A stretch of DNA of 64,000 bases from Rotaria sp. Silwood1 (lineage: Eukaryota; Rotifera; Eurotatoria; Philodinida; Philodinidae), in assembly GCA_905250075.1 (NCBI GenBank), contig CAJNOP010000014.1, positions 1,338,991-1,402,990 of the forward strand. Reading direction: 5' to 3'. This document shows positions 35,786 through 48,900 of this stretch, piece by piece. Both the position numbers and the translations under genes were made by a program. The notes beneath the pieces are model-generated. The model was not told the origin of the DNA. It searched no databases and saw only the letters and a program-made list of their open reading frames with translations. Positions within the stretch are counted from its first letter, which is position 1, and each line of letters opens with the position of its first letter.

Positions 35786-38700
35786 GTATATGTAGGAAAG
35801 ATTGATCAATCTTTGTTTATTATTGTTTTTCTTTTCAATTTGTATATCATACCTTCATCATACTCCTAAATATTGATTCGTAGAAAACTTAGATCGAATT
35901 AAAGAACGATTAAGAAAAAGATGTCGCTAATATTCATATGATATCAAGCAACTGATTATAGAATGACGAATGTAAAATCTTATCACTACATGAGTAAGAA
36001 AAAAACATTCCTATTACATTGATAAGATAAGATTACTATTAATTAATATAAAAGAAATAGACTAAATACATTTATCGTTCCTTCGTGTTTTTATTCTAAA
36101 GAATTTTTCGCAGACATGTCATGTTCTCAATATGGAAAATTACGACTGATGTCTGAATTAGTTTTCATGATGACATTCAGATAAAAACAAAGTCCAATAT
36201 TTCAATGATACATATAAACAAATCTTTGAATTTTCCATAATACTTATGTTTTCGAAATATCCATGGCTAAATCAATCGAATAATTTATTTTTAATAGAAG
36301 AATAGTGTCCGACATATATATGCTTCGATGAAAAAAAATCTTACGATCTTACTGACAATCGGATGCCATAAGATTAATACTACACGATCTTACGAAATGA
36401 TATAAATAGCTTATTGTAATATTAAATATTTATCTGCCTATGGGAGTGATTAAATACGTTCTAGTTTTGATGTTAGTTTACTTTTAGAAGTGAAAATACA
36501 TCTTCTATGTAGTGATGCTGATTTACTGAAAAATGACTCGATAGATAATTTAATCAAATAGAACAAGGTATTCTTTTGTTTAAATTGTGTATATTAACGA
36601 TCAATTAACGAGAATAAGGTGTGTTTTTTTTTTAATTCACACATTTTCTTGTCAAAAATATCGATTTTGAGATTTTTATGCGGTTGGATAGTCTTTGTTG
36701 TTTACTTTCGAAAATAGTACTATTTATCAGAATTCGGATGTTATATTACACAGAATTAACTTATGATGCAAAACAATCAGGAAAAATGAATGTTTTTGAA
36801 AATATTAGTTATCGTTGCCTTTTTGAACTATTTCTGAAAATTTCCTATAATGAAGAATCTAATAAAAATGTGTGAAATAGCAAGTGCTGAAAGTCTTCGA
36901 ACATGTGAAATCCTACCCTGTATTTCTTTTCCTACCAATGTGCATTTAATTCTGTAATTATTTTGACAGTATTATGTTAGAAGAAACGTCTTGTGACATA
37001 AATATGCTTTTTCTTCTCTTTCTTCGGCTTCATTTTTTTCACGTTTATAATGATTTCTTTCTTCTTCTTATTCTATTTAAGCAGCTGGTATTACTGATGT
37101 GGGTGTTAATGTATGGCATTATTATTCACGCCCACACATATCAACACGTCACATTTTTTTTTCTCTTCTAAATTGTAGGTTTTAGACGCTGTACAAATAC
37201 GTACAAGTCTTTGTTTGATTCGCCATAGTCAATAAGACATGGTAGATTATGGTCAATTTATTTTCTCTCATGTTATACTCAATAGAAGCATTGATTTTTC
37301 AATTATAACCTACTTGTCTGGGACACGCAGAAAACTACTTTGTGACCTTTACTATAAGAATAACTATTGAAGGATTGAATATTTTACACTGAAATTTTTA
37401 CTGTAAGCTTTCTAGATCCTAGTCCATTTTTTTAAAAACTTTCAGCTAAATCAATTGTTCTGGGAGGAAAGTAGATTTCCTACGAGGACGGGGTTAGTTT
37501 AAATTATTTTTCATGTTGGATCGTTATAATAGTTAAATTCAATAGATATATGTTTTTTTTTGATGCCGTCTGAGCATATTTTTGTTTTAATTTAATTCAT
37601 AAATGAAGATACATATGTTAGTAAAGATAAAAGACTTTCTTAAGAAAACAAGATGATAGAAACAGAAAGTAGGGGAAAATAAATCAGGTATGCAATGTTG
37701 CAGGAAACCTTGGGAAATTATACATGAATCATATAAGATCTAATAATGGAATTGTTTGGCTTGAGTATCAGAGGTAAAATTGAATTTTTGCCAGGTTTCT
37801 TTTTTTTTTGATTAGGCACAAACCTATGGAATAATTTTGCTTTATTTAAAAGTAAATTCTAAGTTTTATTTTCATTATAAGAATATAGTTTGTTACTTTT
37901 AAGTTGACAAAATATTCATATTCTGATGTATACCCAAATGACTCTTCCTTTGCTGATATCTGAAAGCGTTTTGATAAACAAACAAATCAAAATTTTTTAT
38001 TTTTTGAGCATCAAATTGCGAGAGAAGACATTATTCTATCCTACAGCAAAATACCCAAGTTAAAAAGTCTTTCATTATTTTTGTTTGGAAATGAACTCAA
38101 TAAAACTTAACAATATAATATACATACTTAAAATATTCCCTATGACTCAGGTCAAATTCGAAGATAAAATAAACATAAGCTTAAAAATCTTCTCTTCTTT
38201 TTTAGTCGACGCTTCCTAACATAAACCAGATTTCAATAGAGCTCTACAACTCATTGAACTTACATGATTTTTAATTGAGTACACTAGCGGATTCTATAAC
38301 TTTCTAGATCCAACTAGACTTAAATTAAACTAAAACATAGTTTAATAGAAATATATAATATCAGTATTTGAAGTACTTTAACAAAATGGTTTAAGGAATA
38401 AACACTTGACTATTCCATAGAAAGGCATACAGCTACAAAGAAAAATTAGAATATTCGACTGCTGAATATGTCCATATGTGAACATTTTCATTTGTAAGCG
38501 ACATGATTTTTTTGAGAAAAATTGCTTATATCTCTAGACTTGGACATTTCATTTAGCTAATTTTTATATAATAGATGTATATTGAGTTGAAAACTCAATA
38601 GTGCAGTTAATCTTTACGTAAAGCCTTTTTAAACATGATTAAGCTTTTCAAAAAGTTGGATTTATTTGTTGTTAACGACTTGAGTGAGTACGAGTATACA

Positions 38701-39931
38701 AAACGAAAAATTCTTGTGTAACTAAATGAGAAATCGAAAAACAAATTCTAAATGATACAACTTTTTCTGATAGATTACAAGATTATAGAAACACAAAAGG
38801 TTTCCTTTTCGGGGCAAGACTAGACTACTGCATGATCAGCTTTTTTGAAATCTGATGCTGCTGAAAATTTCACTCTCAGATATAGTCTATGGCATGAAGT
38901 CTTTTGAATTTTTTGGATTTTTTTCGTCACACTTCGAGATAGTTATTCGCTAATTAACTTTAACTAGATGTGAGTTGAACGTGCACAATAATTTTACACA
39001 CATCTCATGGAAAAAGCACTTATTCAAAAAAAAAAATATCCTATCCTACCTCCGTCATCGCTGATTTTACCCATATGTTCCCATGTCTTCTCGTCTAATG
39101 ACAACGTCAATTAGAAAACAGCCAACTCAGATATTCTGATTTATTTACCGAGAAAAAATATTAACTAACTATCTGATTATCTTACTGACTGATAAGAGTA
39201 CTCTGCATACATACAGTGCGCAGACGAATAAATACAAAATATATATGAAAAAGTTCGAAACGATATATACATATCAAGAAACTTGGAAAATTCTGTCATA
39301 TCAACAAATTATGTAATTGATAGTCTTGTGATCAGTTGGAGAAAATATGACAATACAATCACAGGAAAATCGTTTGAGTACAACAGATGTTATATGTTAT
39401 CTTTTATTAACAAACAATTAAAAACTTACCGTCGATTATTTTCAATATGTAAAGAAAACCAATCAACAATTTTAATACACACATTTATCATTGTATGAAA
39501 GTATACCGACTAAACTTTAAATCATTCATGTTGACAAATTCTTTTCTCTCCCCCCCAAAAAAAAACAAAATCGAACTTAAAATATTCTAATACACATTGC
39601 CAATTCTATAGAAATGTCTATCTGTTTTATATCTTATCTTGTTATTAGCAAGTAACTATAATAATTCACTGTTTCTTTTCCTACTTCCGTATATTTAATG
39701 ATCAACAATAATTGTATCAATTATTTACATTTCTTGGATGAAATAATACGAAACATAGTCCAGTTACAATTAATGCCTTCCACTCCTATTTCTTCCCATT
39801 ATTATTTATAATATAATTAGTAAATGAAGAGTGAATATCTATCTATTGCATCCTTAATAAAAAGCAATATTCCCAATTGCGTGAGTGAAATTTTTATTCA
39901 TTTGTAAAATAAAACAAATTTACATTATACT
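35786..39931. other. Intergenic, no supportable gene
   Basis: A 4.1 kb AT-rich gap between the 5' end of ATG4 and the 3' end of the NWD-like gene, both on the minus strand. Open frames of about 65 codons lack domains or splice partners. A GT-rich/CA-rich imperfect hairpin lies at 37096-37140. The ATG4 promoter must be in the part nearest 35.8 kb. Confidence 0.55.
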
Positions 39932-42900
39932 TTATTCTGGTTGTTTATCGATTATCTCCTGTTGTACAGGTTCAACAATAGATTCTAATTGTTGTCTTCT
40001 CCATTCTTTTAAATATGTTATAGTTTTTTGTTCAAATCGATCAACAATTAAAAACATTTGAACAGCTCCATCTTCATAACCAACAACTAATGCTCGTCCA
40101 TCATTTGTTGCTATTGCTTGTCGAACTTTTGCTGGACATCTCATATCAGCTATTTGTCGACCATCAATAGAACGAAAAATACGTATTGTTCGTTTACCTT
40201 TATGGTAATAAATAACATGATTATTGGTTGGCGTAAAAAATGTTATTACATCAAATACACCTTCAGCAACTTTACCAATTAATGTACGAACTACTTTTCC
40301 ATTTCGAAATTCAAATATTTCAAGACCACCACGTGTTGGAGCATATAAACCATATTTACCATCAGATGATATTTGACCACTCCATTTTGGTAATATTAAA
40401 TGAACCTAGAATTAAGAAGATCATAATCTTTGACTAAAATTATAATTTAGAAATTCTTAAATGAACGTATGTTTTTTTTCTTAACTTGTTTCCTTTGAGT
40501 CGAGTGTGGTTGTGACGAACGATCTAAGTGTTATTGTTATTTTTCCTCACCTACAACTCCATCGGTTCCACAAATTTTGAGACTCAGTTCTGGTCTAATT
40601 GTACTTTCATACTTTGAATGAAATGTTCTAATCAAAGCAGGATAGCTGTTCCCAAGATACGAGATACTTTTTTTTCGATTTTTTTCCCATTCGGTGACTA
40701 ATGCAATCCACAATCATGTAGAAAAAAAGTCTCAATTGTACATTTTGTACGGATGTAGGGAAAAATTTCCTTAAAAACTAATTTTTGGACCTTTGAAAAG
40801 ATCGTCTTTCGAACAACTTTTTTTTCTCTAGTTCCGATCCTGGCAAATCCTTTAATTTAAGTCCTCGAGTCAAAGTTGATTTCGCACAATTTTAATCGAG
40901 ACTACCTTTTTATCTCTAACATTCATAACAACACCTTTATCAGCATCAATTAATCCAATAAGAAAAGGTTGTTTTGGTATCATAACCATTGAAATAATAT
41001 CTTTATAACCATTATAATTTAATTTAACATTATGTGAATGTTCACCAGTAACTGGATCATATAATGAAAGAACATCATAATTTTTTTTCTCTTCAATAAA
41101 TATTAAATATGTATCATCAGTTGTACATACAGCTTTTTTTGGTTGATTCATACGTTTAATATTAAATGATATTTCATAAATTAAATCACCATCCGGTATT
41201 GCATATGAAACAGCTCGAACAATTTGTCCAATTTGTGCATTATTTGAATTTGAACTATTTGTTGCACTTGGAGTAATTGTAGATGTTGGTTCATTACTAA
41301 CAACTAAAATCTTCAAAAAGAGAAAAAAAATCAATTTAAAAAAAATTTGTTTTCTTTTTTTTTTTTAATTTTCATACCATTGTTTCAGCAGTATGAAGAA
41401 GTAATTGATAAATATTTTTAATTGGTGTTATAAATGTTGTTTTTCGTTCTTCAATATCCCACATAACAAAATTACCTGATTCAGCTGCTGCACCAAATAA
41501 ACCATTTGAACACAAAAGTATACCTAAAAAAAGAAACAATCACAAATGCATTTTTCTTTTCTTTTATCATCATTTTTACATTGATATATTGATCCATGTT
41601 GACTTGCAACTAATTGTGCTTGTACATGACCAGTGCTCATATCAAATAAACATAATTGTGTACGTGTTTGTGCCATTATTATTTGTGTATCTGTTGATAT
41701 TTGTAACATTTCAATAGCTTTATCCATTTGTGATATTGATATAGATTTTTCTCGAGCATTTTCTAAATTCCATACTTTTGTTGTTTTATCCATACCAGTT
41801 GTTATAACATAATTATTTCCACCACTACCTGTTGATAAACCTTTTAAAACAAGTATACGACCAAAATGTAAATCTAATGAAACTAATAATTCTCCCCATT
41901 CAATTTCAAATACATAAACTGTAGATTTAACACAAGCTATACAATAACTAAATGAGAAAACAAAATTATTGAATATATACGTATTTGAACGAAAAAAAAA
42001 AATACAAAAAATACAAACCGATTATCATGTGAAAATGCTGCAGTATATGTTAATCGTTTAGTACCACTCATTATATTACGTACACTACCAGGTAATAAAC
42101 ATGTTTTCCATAAATAGGATCGAAATGAAAAAATTTTAAAACCTTTAAATGTAACGGCCATAAGATAATTTTCATCATTACTTAATATAAATGAAAATAT
42201 ACTGAAACAAAAATAGAAACAATAAATAATCAAAACAATGTAAGTTTTAATCATGAAGAAGTTTAGAACTTTATTCTTTCCTTTGATCTTCATTTTCACA
42301 TCACTAATCTGATATAAATTCGTTAATTTTTCTTCACTAATTCTGAATAAGAGTATCAAATCAAATGTGAAAATAGGACAATTCTATGCTCATTAGTGTT
42401 TCTTATGTGACATAGGTATCCCATTCTTATTCATGATTTGATGAAAAACTTAAAATAGTAAAAATTTAAGCGTGAGAAGGAAACAGCAGGGACTTCAGTC
42501 TTGAAATCAAAAACATCTAAACTGACCATACTTGTGTGACCTTGAAAGAAGTCAAGGATCACTAGACCAGAATAGTTTCCAAAACAAAATTAGATTATCC
42601 AATTTCGTTCGAATAAAAGTCTTCATTAGACTAGCTTGTAAAAATAAATTTTGAAAGTTTTGAAGATGATGTTTCAGATATATAAGATTTTTAAAATCGC
42701 CATCTACTTTATACTATCTATAAAAGTGCACCTATATTTTGAATTTTTTTTAGAAGTTAGGCTAATAGATACTTTTATTAGAGCTAAGGTTCAGGTCGAA
42801 ATTTGATAATATAATTTTGCTAGAAAGCTTTGGTCCTGCAGGGAATATCCACTAAAACTTTGATATTTCTGTTAAATCTAAATAAGAATATGTAACCTTT

Positions 42901-45900
42901 TGGAAGTTATTCTAATACAGTGGTCCTCTACTCATGGGGTATGGTTAAGTGGTTATGCTGTTTAGTCGGTAGCCACAAGACACTGTGCTCAAACTTCAGT
43001 ATTACCAGTCATGGAATTAACTTGGACAAATCACTAACTGCTATTTGCCTCGAGTTACCCGTCCGATAGCTTGCTGACTACGTCTTAGCATGCATCTGCT
43101 CTTTTGACTATTATCAGATGATAAGCACAAAACTCTGCTTCAGGTCGGCCTATTGTTCTAAGCTACAGTTAGTGTTAGCTATAGAAAAGATACTGAGTTA
43201 ATTAGTCTGTCGCTAGGCAGTACCCTGTAGCACAAAATAGTCGATAGGTAAGGGTATTCTTCCTTCTTCCTTCCTTTACTGATTGGTAAATACATAAACT
43301 CACAGGTGACTTCGTCAGTAAAATGAATTCAAACAATTAGCACTGCTAATTTGAATTTTTTTTTCAGAAATTTATTTCAATCAACTTTAGTTGTTATCTT
43401 AGGTTCGCAGATTCTTTTTTCCTTGGGTTAGATAACCACGATCGTTGTAAATCGTTTTTTCGACCGTTTGCTACACGTATCATTACAAACGATTGGATGC
43501 TTAATTTTCTGACAGTTATCAACGGTGTACAACATGATTAAATGTTGCGGCTACTGCACGAAAATTTATAGCTATTTACGACTTTAAACTGTATGAAAAG
43601 ACAGTATACAGTCTTATTTCACTCTGTCGCGCTAATTTATAACTCGAGACTGAAACTGCTGCTTCTTTCAATTATTAAAGATCTTTTGCTTTCATTGTTC
43701 GTTTACGAATAATTCTTCTCGAAATTCACAATGAATTCTATTCAGAAATATAAATTTATTCAAGATTTTTTTAAATATTAAATTACCGATCTTTATTTTC
43801 GAATAATTGATGATCAAATGCCCATATACGTTCAGTAGAATAATTAACTGGATGTGGTCTATTAAGATATACTTCAACATTATTATCATTAATTTCACAG
43901 CATGTATACATTCGTCGTTTATCACGTGTTATGACAAGTGCACTATGAAAATTTTTATGACCACCAGTTAAACAACGTTGTTCATTATTTTCTATTGTAT
44001 TAGTCGAGTTATCAGAATTTGTAATAAAACAATAATCAATTGTGAAACGATCACGTGCTACTTCTTGATCATCTTTAACATCTTCGGAACGACATACTAT
44101 TTCAATTTCTGGTCCAGGTAATACTTCAATTTGAATAATTTGATAACGTGTTGGTTGACTTGCAAGTAATTCACCTAAACATCATAAAAAAAAAGTTTTA
44201 ATTCTAATTCTCAAATAAAATCTTTGTCTACCTTTATTCGTATATACATGATACATTTTAGCAGTCCATAATGCAAAATGTGTATTACTTACACCTGCTC
44301 CTAATAATGGATCTGAAGCTTGTTGTCCAGGAGCTGATTTAACTTGAGTTTTATTTGGATTTCCAGGTGTTTGATAATCACGTAAAATAAATTCTCCTGT
44401 TAATAAATTACATATGATATATTGATTACTTATTGTTGTTGTTACACAATAACGTTGATCAGGTGCAACAGATAAATATGTCATAATGCCTTCAATTTTT
44501 GGATCAATTATTCTTACAATATCACCACTTGATAAATCAAAAACAATAAATTTATTTGATACAGTAAGAAGATGTTGACCAGCTGAAACAACTTCAAGAC
44601 CATAAACAGCAAATTGATGTGCTTCTAATGAATAAACAAGTGGTCCACCAGGTGATGGTAATGTATTGAAAGCTGGTACAAGACTCATATGTTGTAAACC
44701 AGTACTCTCGCATTGATCAATAAATGAAGCTATTTTACGACATGTTGTATAAAATGGGAGAAGTCGACCAATTATTTGACATGCTAAGTTATTTGGATCA
44801 GCAGCTAAAACTGAACTTGATAAACGAAGTGCATCACTCATTAATTTAACCTATTCAACAAAAGAAAATTTTCTTTTAAAAAAGGAAACAAATCATGCAT
44901 ACTTCTTTATCAAAATTAAACTCCAATGAATTTTCATAATCAAATATACAATTATTTAATGGCATACTAGATAATTTTGCATGAATAAAATCATAATTAA
45001 ATAGAACATGATTATATAAATCATCTTCACGTTGTGCACGTGTTAATTGAAATGGTAATTCACTTAGTTTACGTAAATTATAACGTATAGTTGAAGAATT
45101 AGCATTCGCTGTTGTATTATTTGTTGTAAATATAACTGGTTGAGCTGGAACTTTACGATCAGCTTCACCATCAGTTGATGTTAAATTAAACATGCGTTTT
45201 TGATTATCAGAAAATTGAAATGGTTTTGGACGACCTGCCCATATACCCAAAAAAAAATCAGCCATTTGTGAATGGTATTTTCGACGTGTATCAGAATTTG
45301 CCAAATAACGTTCATGAGAGACTAGAATCAAAAAGAAATACGTCGTTGTTTTTTTTTCAAACGTATTGTAGCTGAACAAGCAGGATGACTTTTAGCCTTT
45401 GCAAATTCGCGATCTATCTATTTTGAAAGTTTCAAAATTTTCTGATATGCAGGTCTTCGAAAGCATCAGACAGGATGATAGCCTTAAGACTCATGCAATC
45501 GGTTTTTATTTTAGATCAATCTATATTATGCTAACTCTTGATTTAACTGATAAAAAAAATTTGAAAATCGAGAGTTTTGTCATCAAATGACGACTGTGAA
45601 AAGTCAACATGTACATGTACTATTTTCTTACAAAAAACAAAAGGTTTGTTTACCTTCTGCAAACTGTCGATGATACCAACAAACAACAGAAACACCATCT
45701 GCTTCACGTTCAACTAAATAATTCGGTAAATCATTTCTTATACGCGTCCATAATAATGGTGGTATACGTCGAATAGGTGGTAAATGATATTGATAAACAT
45801 CATTTAGAACAGTTTCATCAAGTGATATTAAATCTTCTAATTCAGCTTCACTTAAACCTGATCTTGATGCTGTTATATATGATAAAGCATGTTCAACTAA

Positions 45901-48900
45901 AATATGTCCATGTTGATTTTCAATTCGACCTAATAATTTATTTATCGATGTTGATACTGTTTTTGCTAAATCTTTTTCTTGTGTTTTTGTATAAGATTTC
46001 CATAATTTTATTTCATCAAAAACTAATTTAACATATAATGGAATATTACATTCAGCAAGACGTTCATGAACTAATCCCCTATTGATTTAAAATTAAATAG
46101 TAATTTTAAAAATATGAATAAAAACAAACTACAAGCTGAACATATACCGAGCCCGAATTATCCGTTCAGTGCTGATAGTATTGAATACTTAGATGAATGC
46201 CCAAGCGTTTTTTCTTATCTATCATGACTAATTTTCAAAGTACTCTACGATTCGGTAATGCTGGCGGATTGATGAACTATGCTTTGACTCCTTCAGACCT
46301 TTGTTTTACTTGGAACATATGTCAGTTTATAAATGTTTCGAAAAAAGAAATCAAATGTAGTTCTGTTACATATTTTGAACTGATTATAGCCATCAGGCAT
46401 TTATTACAATTCCATCCAACATCATTTTTCCGAGTATTTATTTGTTTGAAACTTCGGCTGAGAGTGATGTCCAGTAGAGGCAGAATCTCAAACTCTATCA
46501 GCTGCTTCAAGTTTCAAGTAAAGCGATGTTCAGATTGTATTTTACTTGCTTTAACTATAGCCATATCTTAGGATAGAAGCAACCAAAAGATTTGAAACTT
46601 TCACAATAAAGTATACTCATAAAGACGCGTCTCTATACAAAGTTTGGAGTCGAAAATCGAAACTCAATTTTCCTGGTGTGACTGAGGAAGAACACGGCAT
46701 TGTGTTAAATCGATTTGACACTTAGAAACATTGCCTCATAAGTGGCTACATTGTTTGACACACATCCACAAGGTACTGTCTTCAAACCTCAGTGTTCATC
46801 AGTCATAGAATGAGTCTCGACAAATCGTTAACGACTTTTTGTATTGAATCGTCTGTTAGGTATTCTGTCTAGACCTACAGCTGGTAGCAGTTGTAGAAAA
46901 TGTATCGCGCTGATGAAACTGCTTCTGAGTACCACCCTATACCGCAAGATTGCCGAAAGGCTGAGTATTCTTCCTTTCTGACCAGGAGATCTTTTCTATT
47001 CGCTTACGTCTACTTCTTCTTATTAATTATCTGAAAACGACTGTAGTTAAGATCAAACTCGAACTATCGGGTTCGGTAGATGCCTATTACAAACCATTGT
47101 ATATCTGTTATTGTTCGATGTTCACGATTTAATCGAGCTTTCAATACAGTTTTACCTAATTCTTCACCTAATGGTTTAATCTAAATTTGAAAAATAACAT
47201 TTTATTTAAAGAATAAATTTATCAATACATACTTGAATGAAATTTTCTCGACTATCGATTATATTTCGAAGTGTATTTAAAATATTAAATATTCCAGGTA
47301 ATGTTGAAACAATCTAGAATTCATATGTTTTTTTAATAAAATAAATTCTTAGTTTTTGCTTCTCTTACTTACAAGTTTAACATAATTTGGCAGTGTTGGT
47401 GGTAACCATGACATTGAATGTGCACCATCAGCTGATGATAATTGATCTAATGAGTCGAAAAATATACATAATGGTTTATCAGCTGATGTTTTTTCTAATA
47501 AACGTTTAAAATAATTTATCAATTGAGATAATTCAACTGGTATTGTATTTTCTGGTACTTGATATAGGAAACATAATTGTTGACAAACACTACGTAATAA
47601 TGGTCCGATTGATGAACTATCTGGTGTTGTACCAAGAAAACGAATAAGTCGTATTGGTGTACATTGTTTCGATGAAAACCATGATGAAGATTCTGAAGCT
47701 ATTTTTGCTAACATACTAGATTTACCACAACCACCTTCACCCCATAAAACTAATGGCTGTTTTGATGAACCTTGAACATAATTACGAACACGTTCAAGAA
47801 TATCTGTACGTCCTTGAAAATCTTGACTGAAATTATTGACGACATGAAGCTGTTGAAGAATTTCCGTATAAACTCTTTAAAAGAGAAAATTTCTATAGAA
47901 AGAATTTGTTTGTATGAGATATTTATAGGTACTTATCAAGAAATTCAATGAAATATACTCAAAATTTTAGAAGAAATATTACCAAGGAATATTTAAGAAG
48001 TAACTCTTGGTATCAATACTTTTCTAAGAGTATAGAACAGATCTTAGTTTACATAGAGTACTGTCGATAATTTTCTCTCTTGTAGAGCGAAGATTAAAGA
48101 GATGCTATCTTCTTATATATAATCTAGCTAGGGAAGTTCCCGAATGATTAATCGCTTTTAAGCAAAAAGCATATGCATCATGTGGAGTCTAATAGCTTAT
48201 AAATATCTTGAAAAGAGTTCGAGCTCTTAACTTATTGTTGCCGATATCTTGCATTTATACGATATTTTTTAAAATGAATGCTGTGAATTTGTTCAGAATA
48301 TTTCTTTTGATATAACATTCTATTTCGATAAATTTATTTACCTATTTGCTGAAAAAGTATTTTGTTTTCTAACACCACGATCAATTAATTCAACAATACG
48401 TCGATAGAATGTTTCAATAAAATCTCTTAAATAATCAGCATGAACAGTTTTATTTAAACCATCGTCATCTGACCATTGAACTGTATATCGAATAATACTT
48501 GATTCAGGTAATGTGGCTGGTACCTATATATATATATATATGAATATTTCAAATCGAAAATTTTTCAGTATTCTTCAACTTACACGAACATCGCGTAAAT
48601 CAGATAACATACGTTGTGCTTCTATATCAACTTGTTTTGATGCAATGTCAATAAATTTCATTGAATGACGTAATAAACCAACATTTATATTTTCAATATG
48701 ACGAAAAAAAGCTAATGTATGATCTTCTCTATCTTTAGCATTTAGTATTCCTCGTACAACTTCTTGTTCAGTAACTAAATAGAACAATATTTTTTCATTC
48801 ATAAGACATTGATTTTCTTTTTCCTACTTACCTGACCAATTATATCGATGATTATCTTGTGAAGTAAATTGACTTTGTTGTAAAAGTGCTAAAGCAGCAA

